This document shows, in pieces, positions 1-8,356 of a stretch of DNA of 18,135 nucleotides. Numbering within the stretch: the stretch's first letter is position 1; each line of letters opens with the position of its first letter. A program made the position numbers and the translations under genes. The notes under the pieces were generated by a model. That model was not told the origin of the DNA. It searched no databases and was given only the letters and a program-made list of their open reading frames with translations. This stretch comes from an uncultured bacterium (lineage in GTDB: Bacteria > Bacillota > Clostridia > Lachnospirales > Anaerotignaceae): NCBI GenBank assembly GCA_905214825.1, contig CAJMNV010000023.1:1-18135 (forward strand). Reading direction: 5' to 3'.

Positions 1-503
1 GTCACCCAAGGGTTTAATTTTCCTGTCAATACCACATGACAAACTTTTGGCATAGCGAGATAATATGCACCACCACCCATAGCTACCGCAACGTCTAAAC
101 CGCCTGCACCAATGGCAAGCATACCAATACCGCCACCTGTGGGCGTATGGCTGTCAGAGCCCAGCAATGTTTTACCTGGTTTGCCGAAACGTTCCAAATG
201 GACTTGGTGACAAATACCATTACCTGGTTTTGAGAAATAAATACCGTGTTTTTGTGCAACGGTTTGTATGTATTTGTGATCATCAGCATTTTCAAAACCG
301 GTTTGCAATGTGTTATGGTCGATATAAGCAACAGATTTTTCTGTTTTTACTTTAGGGATACCCATTGCTTCAAATTGTAGATATGCCATAGTGCCTGTGG
401 AGTCTTGTGTCAATGTTTGGTCAATTTTTATGGCAATTTCTTTACCAGGTGTCATTACCCCACTTACTAAATGAGATTTTATCAGTTTTTCTGTTATATT
501 CAT
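1..503 (-). CDS. Aconitate hydratase, Aquifex-type (partial, N-terminal part)
   Basis: Interconverts citrate and isocitrate through cis-aconitate with a [4Fe-4S] cluster in the cytoplasm. Only the first 167 codons are inside the window; the C-terminal part, with the remaining cluster ligands and swivel domain, lies beyond position 1. Visible family signatures are DQTLTQDSTGTMA (about residues 28-40), DHNTLQ (62-67), GNGICHQVHLERFGKPG (94-110) and GSDSHTPTGGG (115-125). These fit the roughly 640-residue Aquifex-type aconitase found in many Clostridia better than the long AcnA or the LeuC isopropylmalate dehydratase, though the superfamily is close and the call is from motifs only. The ATG at 503-501 has an AGGAGG at 518-513 in front. 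It starts 27 bp after the citrate synthase-like gene, so the two are almost certainly co-transcribed; an isocitrate dehydrogenase gene could follow outside the window. Confidence 0.88.
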   Translation of the reverse strand, partial: MNITEKLIKSHLVSGVMTPGKEIAIKIDQTLTQDSTGTMAYLQFEAMGIPKVKTEKSVAYIDHNTLQTGFENADDHKYIQTVAQKHGIYFSKPGNGICHQVHLERFGKPGKTLLGSDSHTPTGGGIGMLAIGAGGLDVAVAMGGGAYYLAMPKVCHVVLTGKLNPWV

Positions 504-530
504 TTGAAATATCCTCCTCTCAGAAAACGA

Positions 531-1904
531 TTATGGTTGAAAAATGTGTGGAATGAGTTCTTGTACTGCTTCTAGCAATTCTTCTTTGCTGATATAAGAA
601 ACACGTCCATGGTCATATTGTTTATCTACCCAATCTTTTAATATTGCCACTTCTTTGGCATTTTTATCAAATTTTTGATTGTCATTTCGTTTTAATTCGT
701 GGTTAAGCCAGTAAGCAATACCAGCAAGCCCGGAATTTTTATTGATTTCTACACCCAAAGGACGGTTGAGAATTTTTGCTGTATTGAAAATATTATAAAT
801 TTCTTCATCTTTTGCCATGCCATCAGCATGGATACCAGCTCTTGTGACATTGAAATCACTACCAACAAATGGTGTACGGCTGTGAATGGCATAATCCAAT
901 TCTTTTTCATAATATTCTGCAATTTCTGTGATAACGGTAGGGTCCATACCATCTAATGTGCCACGGATTTGTGCATACTCCATAACCATTGCTTCCAAAG
1001 GGGTGTTGCCTGTGCGTTCCCCGATGCCCAATAAAGAGCAGTTGATAGAAGATGCACCATACAACCAAGCAGTTGTGGCGTTGACAACTGCTTTATAGAA
1101 GTCATTGTGTCCATGCCATTCTATCAATTCACTGGGAAACTGTCCGAAATGGTGGATACCATATATAATACCGGGGACACTGCGAGGCAGTGTTGCACCG
1201 GGGTAAGGTACACCATATCCCATTGTGTCACAGAAACGAATTTTGACAGGGATTTGATATTTTTCCATCAAGCGATGCAATTCTTGTGAAAATGGTACAA
1301 CAAAGCCGTAAAAGTCAGCTCTTGTCACATCTTCAAAATGGCAACGGGGACGAATACCCATATCCAATGCCGCTTCGACGATTTCTAAATAACTATCCAT
1401 GGCTTGTTTTCTTGTTTTATGTAATTTATGAAAAATATGATAGTCAGAACAGCTAACCAATATACCACATTCTTTCAATCCCATATCTTTTACAAGTTGG
1501 AAATCTTCTTTTGTGGCACGAATCCAGCCTGTGATTTCAGGGAATTCATACCCAAGTTCCTGACAGGCACGAATGGCTTTTCTATCGTTTTCGCTGTAAA
1601 GGAAAAATTCACATTGTCTGATTTTGCCTTTTGGACCACCCAAACGATGCATCATGTCATAGAGTTTGACAATTTGCTCTGTGGTGTAAGGCGCTCTGGA
1701 TTGTTGTCCATCTCGAAATGTGGTATCTGTAATCCAAATTTCATCGGGGCAGTTCATGGGTACCAAACGATAGTTGAATGTGACTTTTGGTACTTCATCA
1801 TAATTGAAATTATCACGATATAAATTCGGCTCTGAAACATCTTGTAAACCGTATTGATATTTACGCAGTTCCAAGAGATTTTTTTTGTTGTTGTAGGTAA
1901 GCAA
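531..1904 (-). CDS. Citrate (Re)-synthase (DRE-TIM family, often labelled isopropylmalate/homocitrate synthase)
   Basis: Likely condenses acetyl-CoA with oxaloacetate to citrate with Re stereochemistry, as known for the Clostridium kluyveri enzyme, which is related to isopropylmalate and homocitrate synthases rather than to ordinary citrate synthase. The 457-residue protein shows TTFRDGQQSR (61-70), the metal-binding HGHND (264-268) and GIGERTGNTP (293-302). The adjacent aconitase supports citrate rather than isopropylmalate or homocitrate as product. Start choice: the open frame runs back to a TTG at 2027, but that codon is the -35 box of the promoter at 1999-2027, so it is not transcribed. 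No in-frame ATG exists before residue 50. The TTG at 1904-1902 has AAAGGA at 1919-1914, 9 nt upstream, and gives a natural N-terminus (MLTYNNKKNLLELRKY). Function is inferred from family and neighbour; homocitrate synthase is the main alternative. Confidence 0.85.
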   Translation of the reverse strand: MLTYNNKKNLLELRKYQYGLQDVSEPNLYRDNFNYDEVPKVTFNYRLVPMNCPDEIWITDTTFRDGQQSRAPYTTEQIVKLYDMMHRLGGPKGKIRQCEFFLYSENDRKAIRACQELGYEFPEITGWIRATKEDFQLVKDMGLKECGILVSCSDYHIFHKLHKTRKQAMDSYLEIVEAALDMGIRPRCHFEDVTRADFYGFVVPFSQELHRLMEKYQIPVKIRFCDTMGYGVPYPGATLPRSVPGIIYGIHHFGQFPSELIEWHGHNDFYKAVVNATTAWLYGASSINCSLLGIGERTGNTPLEAMVMEYAQIRGTLDGMDPTVITEIAEYYEKELDYAIHSRTPFVGSDFNVTRAGIHADGMAKDEEIYNIFNTAKILNRPLGVEINKNSGLAGIAYWLNHELKRNDNQKFDKNAKEVAILKDWVDKQYDHGRVSYISKEELLEAVQELIPHIFQP

Positions 1905-1998
1905 TGCAATCAATCCTTTCGAATGTTGTTCTGTGTATACAGATAGACATTTGTATTTTTGCGTGTTTCTGAATATACAATACTGTTTCCATTGATTA

Positions 1999-2027
1999 AA
2001 TATATCAATGAATTTTAAAAAAGTCAA
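1999..2027 (-). promoter_or_regulatory. Sigma-A-type promoter for the citrate synthase-aconitase operon
   Basis: On the minus strand a TTGACT -35 (2027-2022) and TATATT -10 (2004-1999) are separated by exactly 17 bp. Transcription would start near 1992, leaving a leader of about 88 nt before the TTG start at 1904. The leader holds a small palindrome (TGTATACA, 1934-1941) but no recognisable riboswitch. Confidence 0.75.
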
Positions 2028-2223
2028 ATAGAATTATTCGATTATTTGATAAATAAAATTGCATATATCATGTAAATATACTGTAAAATAGAGAAAATAA
2101 TAAAAAATAAATATAAAATCAATTAAAAAAATAAATATATAAAACAAAATGATATAAAAATAATTTAAAAAATGAATGATTTTCTGAAAATATCCGTATA
2201 TAAAAAGAAAAGCGGAAAATAAA
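2028..2223. other. AT-rich divergent intergenic region
   Basis: This stretch between the two divergent promoters is almost entirely A and T, with many A-tracts between about 2085 and 2170. Such DNA is expected to be curved and can act as UP-element-like sequence for the flanking promoters. A 65-codon minus-strand frame here is low-complexity Phe/Ile/Tyr and has no ribosome binding site, so I see no gene. The only specific site noticed is the CodY-like box at 2178-2192. Confidence 0.7.
2178..2192. promoter_or_regulatory. CodY-like operator
   Basis: The sequence GATTTTCTGAAAATA matches 13 of 15 positions of the known CodY consensus AATTTTCWGAAAATT, with only the two outermost bases differing. 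CodY is a low-GC Gram-positive regulator of amino acid and central carbon genes that senses branched-chain amino acids and GTP, and aconitase or citrate synthase genes are typical targets. The site sits about 30 bp upstream of the plus-strand -35 at 2224 and about 150 bp upstream of the minus-strand -35 at 2027. The surrounding DNA is extremely AT-rich, which raises the chance of an accidental match, and no codY gene is in the window. Confidence 0.5.
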
Positions 2224-2252
2224 TTGCACACCTAGAAAAGAAGTGCTACAAT
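2224..2252 (+). promoter_or_regulatory. Sigma-A-type promoter of the five-gene cluster
   Basis: TTGCAC (-35, 2224-2229) and TACAAT (-10, 2247-2252) are 17 bp apart, and the -10 is preceded by TGC, giving an extended -10. Transcription would begin near 2259, about 33 nt before the ATG at 2292, which has AGGTGG at 2280-2285. Confidence 0.75.
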
Positions 2253-2291
2253 AAAATTATCAAAAAAATCGGATAGAATAGGTGGTGTTTT

Positions 2292-5200
2292 ATGCAAAAA
2301 GGACAAATACAAGCAATATATAAAGAACTGCAAGCAGCTTGGACAACAAAATCATTTTTACAAAAAACAGGTTTGAAAAAGAAACAAATTTTGTCGGTAT
2401 TGGAAAAAGAAGCATGGTTTACAGAAATTGCAAATATACAAAATAAAAAAGAAATATCTTGTCAAGATATATTGCAAATGAGCCAAAACACCATGTATGC
2501 ATTATCTGGTAGCATGCCCAAAAGAGGTTGGCTACAATGCATATATGAAAGCGGTATCCATCAACTGTATACAGAAAGAGAAGATATACAGATAGAACAA
2601 AAATATCAGCAAGCAGTATTTTTTTATTTGGAAACATTACGTGTATTTTTAAAATGGGAACAACAACAGATACCATTTTGTCGTACTTCTCATTTTTTAT
2701 TTGTAACAGAACAAGAACAAAAAGACAGCCCCTATGCAGAAGAATATCAGCAATTTTTGAAATGTTTTGCAGATGGGTATGTATATGAATTGATGCGTAT
2801 TGGCAGAGAGATTATGCCTTTTGACATGGTTGCACATGTTGCTGGTGTACATATGGTGGCAATGCATATTGCAAGACAGCTTGCTGTGATTGGTATTCCT
2901 GTGGATTTGCGTTTGGTTTCGGGTGCTGCCGCTATCCATGATATTGGGAAATATGGTTGTCGAGAAAATGAAGTACGCAGAATTCCTTATTTGCATTATT
3001 ATTATACCGATATTTGGTGTAAAGAAAATGGCTTGTCTGCCATTGGGCATATTGCGGCAAATCATTCCACATGGGATTTGGAATTGGAAAATTTGCCTGT
3101 GGAGTCTTTGATATTGATTTATGCGGATTTTCGTGTGAAAAGTAGTGGAAAAGATGCAAATGGAAAAGAAATTATGACATTTTATGATTTGGCTTCGTCT
3201 TTTCAAGTGATATTGAATAAATTGGATAACGTAGATGATGCAAAAGAAAAACGGTATCGACATGTGTATTCCAGATTGGAAGATTTTGAAAATTATATAA
3301 AGTCGTTGGGTGTGGACACTACATTGACAAAATGTGAAGTATCTCCAAAAAAACAAAAACAAACGGCGTTGTTGAATATGGAAGAAACGGTGGATATTTA
3401 TAAAAATACAGCTATATCCCATAACATTCGTTTGATGCATAAACTCAGCAGAGAATTGACATTTGGTAATATTTTGGAAAAAGCAAGAACCACAACCGAT
3501 TGGAAAGACACCCGTTCCTATTTGAATATTTTTGCGGAATATTTTACATATATGAGCCAAAGACAAAAACAAATGACAATGGCGTTTTTGTATGAATTGA
3601 TGTCTCACAGAGAAGGAGATATTCGCAGACAGGCAGCAGATTTGCTTGGGAATATGATTGCACATTATGATATTTCATATGGTAAAGAACTGCCGAAAAA
3701 TGTAGATATTATATTAGATGAAACAAACGGTTTTTTGTTGTGGCAAAAATATTTGGATATGATACTCTTACCAGATCATAAAATGATTGATAAACATAAA
3801 CGTTGGCTGGGTTATGGCTTAAAGCGTGTTGTGACATCGTTGTTGGAAAATTGCAAAGTAGAAAACAAACGCAAATATATTGTGCATTTGCTTTCATACT
3901 ATCAGAAAAATTGTGATGCAGAAACGGCGTTTGTGTTGGCAGACACCATTCCATCTATGCCAATGGATATTTTGCAAAAAAAAGAAATCAAACAAATATT
4001 ACTGTTTTTACAAAGCGTTTTGCAAATAGAACATTTAGAATTGTGTGCAGCAATATTATTGGCTTTGTACGATATGGCAGATTTGTTTGTGTGGGAAAAA
4101 CAATGTTTGGATATTGTCAAAAAAATGGTGTTGGCAATCAACCAGAGAACAGAAATTAGCCTGCAATTTTTGATATATGAAATCAAACAAAAATATCATT
4201 TGGAACAAATCAAACAAACGGTTTCAGAAAAAGATATATTTACAGAGCCACGTGTGGTTTCTGACATTTTTTTGGAAAATTTGAAAGCGGCAACACCATG
4301 GAAAATCAAAATTATCAATACAAAGTTGTTATATGCACGCATCGAAAAAGGAATTTCCATGCCAAAACTGCATATTGCAACACATTTATCAAATTTATTG
4401 AAAATCAGTGAACAAGTTTCTGTGCGTCATTATGCAGGTGAAACATTAGTGCGGTTGGCACCTTTGCTGTCATTGGACGAAAGAAATGAAGTTGCCATTG
4501 AATTGACAAAAGGTTTGGAAATGGGTGAATTTGAATTTTCAAAATATATCCCACAGTATTTGGGGCAATTTGCATTATATTTGCACCCAGAAGAATTGGA
4601 CGAATTTTTGCAAAATTTGGAGGATTTGCTGCATAGTAAAAATGACCGTATTGCAAGTGTGGCATTGGATACTTGCGGAGTGATGTTACAGTGTTATCAG
4701 AAATACCAAAGCAGATTTCCGGAAATGATAATTTCTTATGAAACCAGAAAAAAAACAATCATGGGAATGTTGTTGTGCGGTTTTGCCAATTATCAGGAAG
4801 AAGTCAAAAGAGAGGCTTTTTGGATTGTAGGGCATGAATTGTTTGGGACAGAAAAGCTGAATATGACAGAGAAAAAAGATGTTTTTGCATTTATGGCGAA
4901 AAAAATGTTAATGCTGGTAGAACAAAGAGACATTTCGGAATTGTCATTTTTTAACCATACTGCTGGTTGGAATTTTATGTATCGTTTTATCAGTGCATAT
5001 TTGTTTGAAAAAAATACATTTACATTTTCGGAACCACAAAAAATTGCATTTTTTCCTGGCACATTTGACCCGTTCACATTTGGGCATCAAGAAATTGCAA
5101 GAGAAATTCGTGATATGGGATTTACAGTGTATCTGGCATTAGACGAGTTTTCCTGGTCAAAAAAAGCACAACCCCATATGGTACGTCGAGATATTTTGAA

Positions 5201-7142
5201 TATGTCTGTGGCAAAAGAAGAAAATATTTATCTTTTTCCGGAAGATACGCCAATCAATATTGCAAATCCTGTGGATTTGAAACATTTACGAGAATTGTTC
5301 CCAAATAAAGAAGTCTATATGGTTGCAGGCAGTGATGTGGTGAAAAATGCATCATCTTATAAAGGGGAAGCAGTGGAACATTCGATACTGACATTCCCAC
5401 ATGTAATATTCAAAAGAGAAACGCAAACATCAACAACAGAAGAACCGATTTCTTATGATATGATTGTAAATACGGTTTTGGAGTTGAAATTGCCCATACA
5501 CTTTGAGGACATCAGCTCTACACGTATTCGTGAAAATATCGACTGCAATCGTGATATTTCAAATTTGATTGATACGGTTGCACAAAATTATATTTATGAC
5601 AGAGGACTGTATTTGCGAGAACCGCAGTATAAACAACTTTTGCAAACAAAATCGGTGGAAATTGCACATATACAAAACAGCCGTGTGTTCAAAGAAACCA
5701 TATTACAAGGGAATTTGGCAACAGAAGATATTGAATTTTTGATGCAAGCAATGCATACAGAAGATAGCTGTGCAACGGTGGTGTTTGACATAGAAGGCAA
5801 ACATCGTCCAGATGGAATTATGGTATACAGACAGCTATCAACCACAGAATTGTATCATGAATTTGAGGATATGCTTGTGGCAAGCCATATTCGAGAAAAC
5901 ACTTCGGGAAAAATTGTGTTGATTACAGCATATTTTATTACCAAACAGTCCAAAATTTCAGATGTAGAACAGATTTTGTTGACAGAAACACTGGCAAAAT
6001 GTTTGCGTGAAGATTTCACATATACCATATTTTTACAAAAAGGCAGAGAAATTTCACAAGAATGTAAAAATGTATTGGAAAGACAGGGGTTTGTGAAATT
6101 GCCTGCACATTTGGGACACCAAGAGATGTATGTGGTGGATATGAAAAATCCTGTGGTATTGCATCGTAATGTGCAAACAGCCATCAAAGAACCGTTTAAT
6201 ACCAATCCACGGGTGTTGCATGTACTGCAAGAAACACACCATCGTTTTCAGCAGGCTTTGACAAAATTGTACCCTGGGGAATTGGTGATATCGTTTGATA
6301 CAGGTATTTTGTATAATCGTTTGATTGAATTGATTACTGCCGCAAATGATATGCCAAAGGAAGTATTGCCTGTGCGTACATTGGGTAAAAAAATGTGTGT
6401 GCCGTTTGGTAAAATATTAAAAGGCATAGTGATTCCCAATACTGTGACAAAAGTGCTACATACAGAAAAAATATTTGACCCATATATTCGTTCTTTTCGA
6501 ATTGCAGAATTTCCGGAGTATTTGTCTTTGGAGTCGCAGGTCAAAACAATCAAATCCTTTCAAAGACCTGTGATATTGGTAGATGAGTTGTTGCATAAAG
6601 GGTATCGTATCAAAAAATTGAATCCGATATTCAAAAAAGCAGGTGTGGAAATTGACCGTTTGATTGTGGGAGTACTTTCTGGCAGAGGTCGAGATTTGAT
6701 GGAAATTGAAGGTAGACATATAGAAAGTGCATACTTTATACCATCTATGCGTATTTGGTTTGTGGAAACGTCCATGTATCCGTTTATTGGTGGTGATGGC
6801 ATTGACACAGATACAGAAGTGAAGGGGAATTTTTTAAAAGGTGTCAATTTGATATTGCCGTATGTAATGCCTGGTTTTATTCGCAATGCATCAAAAGAAA
6901 GTATTTATGATTTGTCTATGGTTTGCTTGCAAAATGCAAAAGAAATATTGACTGTGTTGGAGGAAGAGTACCAAGCATTGTATCAGCGAAATTTGACATT
7001 GGGGCGTCTGAGTGAAGTTGTGATTTGGCCACGTATACCGGATAAAGGCAGTTGTGTGAAGTATCATTATCATTTGGCAGCATCGACGTATGTCAAAAAT
7101 GATATGGAACAACTAATGCGACTAGAACATCTGGTGAAATAA
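2292..7142 (+). CDS. 1616-aa multidomain protein: HD domain, helical repeats, NadD-like nucleotidyltransferase, GNAT-like and PRTase-like regions
   Basis: I do not know a named function. Domains in order: a helical N-terminus (1-175); an HD phosphohydrolase-like domain with HVAGVH (from His182) and HDIGK (His216-Asp217) (about 178-300); a long helical, HEAT-like region (about 370-900); a nucleotidyltransferase of the NadD/PPAT fold with GTFDPFTFGH (923-932) and ISSTRIRE (1074-1081) (about 918-1100); a GNAT-like stretch (about 1120-1300); and a C-terminal part (about 1325-1510) with VILVDELLHKGYR, which lines up with the PRPP loop of phosphoribosyltransferases such as PyrR but lacks the usual Thr-Gly-x-Thr. 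HD and nucleotidyltransferase motifs look intact, suggesting one protein that makes and breaks a nucleotide, possibly a pyridine nucleotide (inference). Normal NadD is near 200 residues, so this is a fusion, not the housekeeping enzyme. It is first in a five-gene run with the next start 14 bp downstream. No frameshift was seen. Confidence 0.85.
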   Translation: MQKGQIQAIYKELQAAWTTKSFLQKTGLKKKQILSVLEKEAWFTEIANIQNKKEISCQDILQMSQNTMYALSGSMPKRGWLQCIYESGIHQLYTEREDIQIEQKYQQAVFFYLETLRVFLKWEQQQIPFCRTSHFLFVTEQEQKDSPYAEEYQQFLKCFADGYVYELMRIGREIMPFDMVAHVAGVHMVAMHIARQLAVIGIPVDLRLVSGAAAIHDIGKYGCRENEVRRIPYLHYYYTDIWCKENGLSAIGHIAANHSTWDLELENLPVESLILIYADFRVKSSGKDANGKEIMTFYDLASSFQVILNKLDNVDDAKEKRYRHVYSRLEDFENYIKSLGVDTTLTKCEVSPKKQKQTALLNMEETVDIYKNTAISHNIRLMHKLSRELTFGNILEKARTTTDWKDTRSYLNIFAEYFTYMSQRQKQMTMAFLYELMSHREGDIRRQAADLLGNMIAHYDISYGKELPKNVDIILDETNGFLLWQKYLDMILLPDHKMIDKHKRWLGYGLKRVVTSLLENCKVENKRKYIVHLLSYYQKNCDAETAFVLADTIPSMPMDILQKKEIKQILLFLQSVLQIEHLELCAAILLALYDMADLFVWEKQCLDIVKKMVLAINQRTEISLQFLIYEIKQKYHLEQIKQTVSEKDIFTEPRVVSDIFLENLKAATPWKIKIINTKLLYARIEKGISMPKLHIATHLSNLLKISEQVSVRHYAGETLVRLAPLLSLDERNEVAIELTKGLEMGEFEFSKYIPQYLGQFALYLHPEELDEFLQNLEDLLHSKNDRIASVALDTCGVMLQCYQKYQSRFPEMIISYETRKKTIMGMLLCGFANYQEEVKREAFWIVGHELFGTEKLNMTEKKDVFAFMAKKMLMLVEQRDISELSFFNHTAGWNFMYRFISAYLFEKNTFTFSEPQKIAFFPGTFDPFTFGHQEIAREIRDMGFTVYLALDEFSWSKKAQPHMVRRDILNMSVAKEENIYLFPEDTPINIANPVDLKHLRELFPNKEVYMVAGSDVVKNASSYKGEAVEHSILTFPHVIFKRETQTSTTEEPISYDMIVNTVLELKLPIHFEDISSTRIRENIDCNRDISNLIDTVAQNYIYDRGLYLREPQYKQLLQTKSVEIAHIQNSRVFKETILQGNLATEDIEFLMQAMHTEDSCATVVFDIEGKHRPDGIMVYRQLSTTELYHEFEDMLVASHIRENTSGKIVLITAYFITKQSKISDVEQILLTETLAKCLREDFTYTIFLQKGREISQECKNVLERQGFVKLPAHLGHQEMYVVDMKNPVVLHRNVQTAIKEPFNTNPRVLHVLQETHHRFQQALTKLYPGELVISFDTGILYNRLIELITAANDMPKEVLPVRTLGKKMCVPFGKILKGIVIPNTVTKVLHTEKIFDPYIRSFRIAEFPEYLSLESQVKTIKSFQRPVILVDELLHKGYRIKKLNPIFKKAGVEIDRLIVGVLSGRGRDLMEIEGRHIESAYFIPSMRIWFVETSMYPFIGGDGIDTDTEVKGNFLKGVNLILPYVMPGFIRNASKESIYDLSMVCLQNAKEILTVLEEEYQALYQRNLTLGRLSEVVIWPRIPDKGSCVKYHYHLAASTYVKNDMEQLMRLEHLVK

Positions 7143-7156
7143 GGAGGAACAATAAG

Positions 7157-8356
7157 ATGGAAAGTGCAATGATTGGCAATACAAAGGTGTTTTTCGTAGA
7201 AAGAGAACCACAGAAAAATAAAGGGTTGATAAGACTAACACATACTGGTATGTTGGCAGAACCAGAAGCATTACAATGGTTGGACACCCTAGCGTTATCT
7301 CGTGCAGCGATGCATTTAGATGCAACATTGAAAGAAGAAGTGGGAACAGCAATCAAACAACATATGGTTCTGCTTGCCAATACTGCATGGAAGTCGAAAG
7401 AAGCATGGACAAGCTATATTTCCAATATCGAAAATACAAAAAATAAAAAGAAAAGAGTACATTTGTTGGCACTTGGCGATGTGGGGAGTACGGTTGTTAC
7501 AGCACTCAAATTGCTTGGCAGAGATGGTATACAAACATTGGGCATTTATGATATGAATCAAAATGTTTGCCAACGTTGGGAAACAGAATTAAATCAAGTG
7601 ACTTTTGCGTGGTGTTATGATGTATTGCCAGAAGTAGAAATATTGGAAGAAACACAGTTGTTTGACTGCGATGTATTTGTATTTTGTGCATCAAAAGGTA
7701 TTCCGCCTGTGGGTACAGAGCAAAAAGATGTTCGTATGGTGCAATATGAAGCAAACAAAGAAATTATATCCGCTTTTGCAAAAAAAGCAAGAGATGCAAA
7801 TTTTCAAGGGTTGTTTGCTGTAGTTTCTGATCCGGTTGACCCACTTTGTAAAGCAGCGTTTTTGGCAAGTAATACAAATGAAACGGGTGATTTTGATTGT
7901 AAGGGATTGCGTCCGGAACAGATACAAGGGTATGGATTGGGGGTGATGAATGCAAGGGCGGCGTATTACGCAAAAAAAGACAGTAAATATAGTGATTTTT
8001 TGACACAAGGACGTGCATTTGGCCCACATGGACAAGATTTGGTTATTGCAAACAGTATATTGCGTTATGATGATGTACTATCCAAAGAATTGACACAACT
8101 TGCCATTGATGCCAATTTGCGTGTGCGTGATATGGGATTTAAGCCTTATGTTGCCCCTGCCATTTCTTCTGCGGCAATATCCATATTGCAAACCATACAG
8201 GGACAATGGCATTATAGCTCTAATTTTATAAATGGTGTGTATATGGGGTGCAAAAATCGCACACAGACAGCTTTGGAACTGGAAATATTGGCATTGCCAA
8301 AGGCATTATTTGAAAGGATTGAAAAAGCGTTTAATGGATTGGAGGCAATCGAATGA
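7157..8356 (+). CDS. Lactate/malate dehydrogenase-like protein (diverged)
   Basis: A 399-residue protein with a Rossmann fold resembling L-lactate/malate dehydrogenases. Residues 1-100 are an extension not found in ordinary LDH (usually about 310-320 residues). The dinucleotide loop reads LLALGDVGSTVV (GDVGS at 107-111), followed by an acidic residue at the end of strand two (GIYDMN), which favours NAD over NADP. The family NPVD motif appears as DPVD (225-228), and the catalytic His motif as GPHGQD (His291), so the active site is partly kept but altered. The substrate may therefore not be lactate or malate; it could be a hydroxyacid made or used by the flanking proteins (inference). AGGAGG at 7142-7147 overlaps the previous stop codon, and its own stop overlaps the next start as ATGA, pointing to translational coupling. 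Confidence 0.75.
   Translation: MESAMIGNTKVFFVEREPQKNKGLIRLTHTGMLAEPEALQWLDTLALSRAAMHLDATLKEEVGTAIKQHMVLLANTAWKSKEAWTSYISNIENTKNKKKRVHLLALGDVGSTVVTALKLLGRDGIQTLGIYDMNQNVCQRWETELNQVTFAWCYDVLPEVEILEETQLFDCDVFVFCASKGIPPVGTEQKDVRMVQYEANKEIISAFAKKARDANFQGLFAVVSDPVDPLCKAAFLASNTNETGDFDCKGLRPEQIQGYGLGVMNARAAYYAKKDSKYSDFLTQGRAFGPHGQDLVIANSILRYDDVLSKELTQLAIDANLRVRDMGFKPYVAPAISSAAISILQTIQGQWHYSSNFINGVYMGCKNRTQTALELEILALPKALFERIEKAFNGLEAIE

Noticed and set aside
2034..2231. 65-codon minus-strand frame in the intergenic region
   Set aside because: Low-complexity Phe/Ile/Tyr translation of AT-only DNA, no ribosome binding site, and it covers the CodY-like site and part of the plus-strand promoter.
2697..3665. 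322-codon minus-strand frame
   Set aside because: Lies antisense within the HD and repeat part of the giant gene; rich in Cys, His, Phe and Ile as expected for a shadow of Lys/Glu/Asn-rich coding, and has no start signals.
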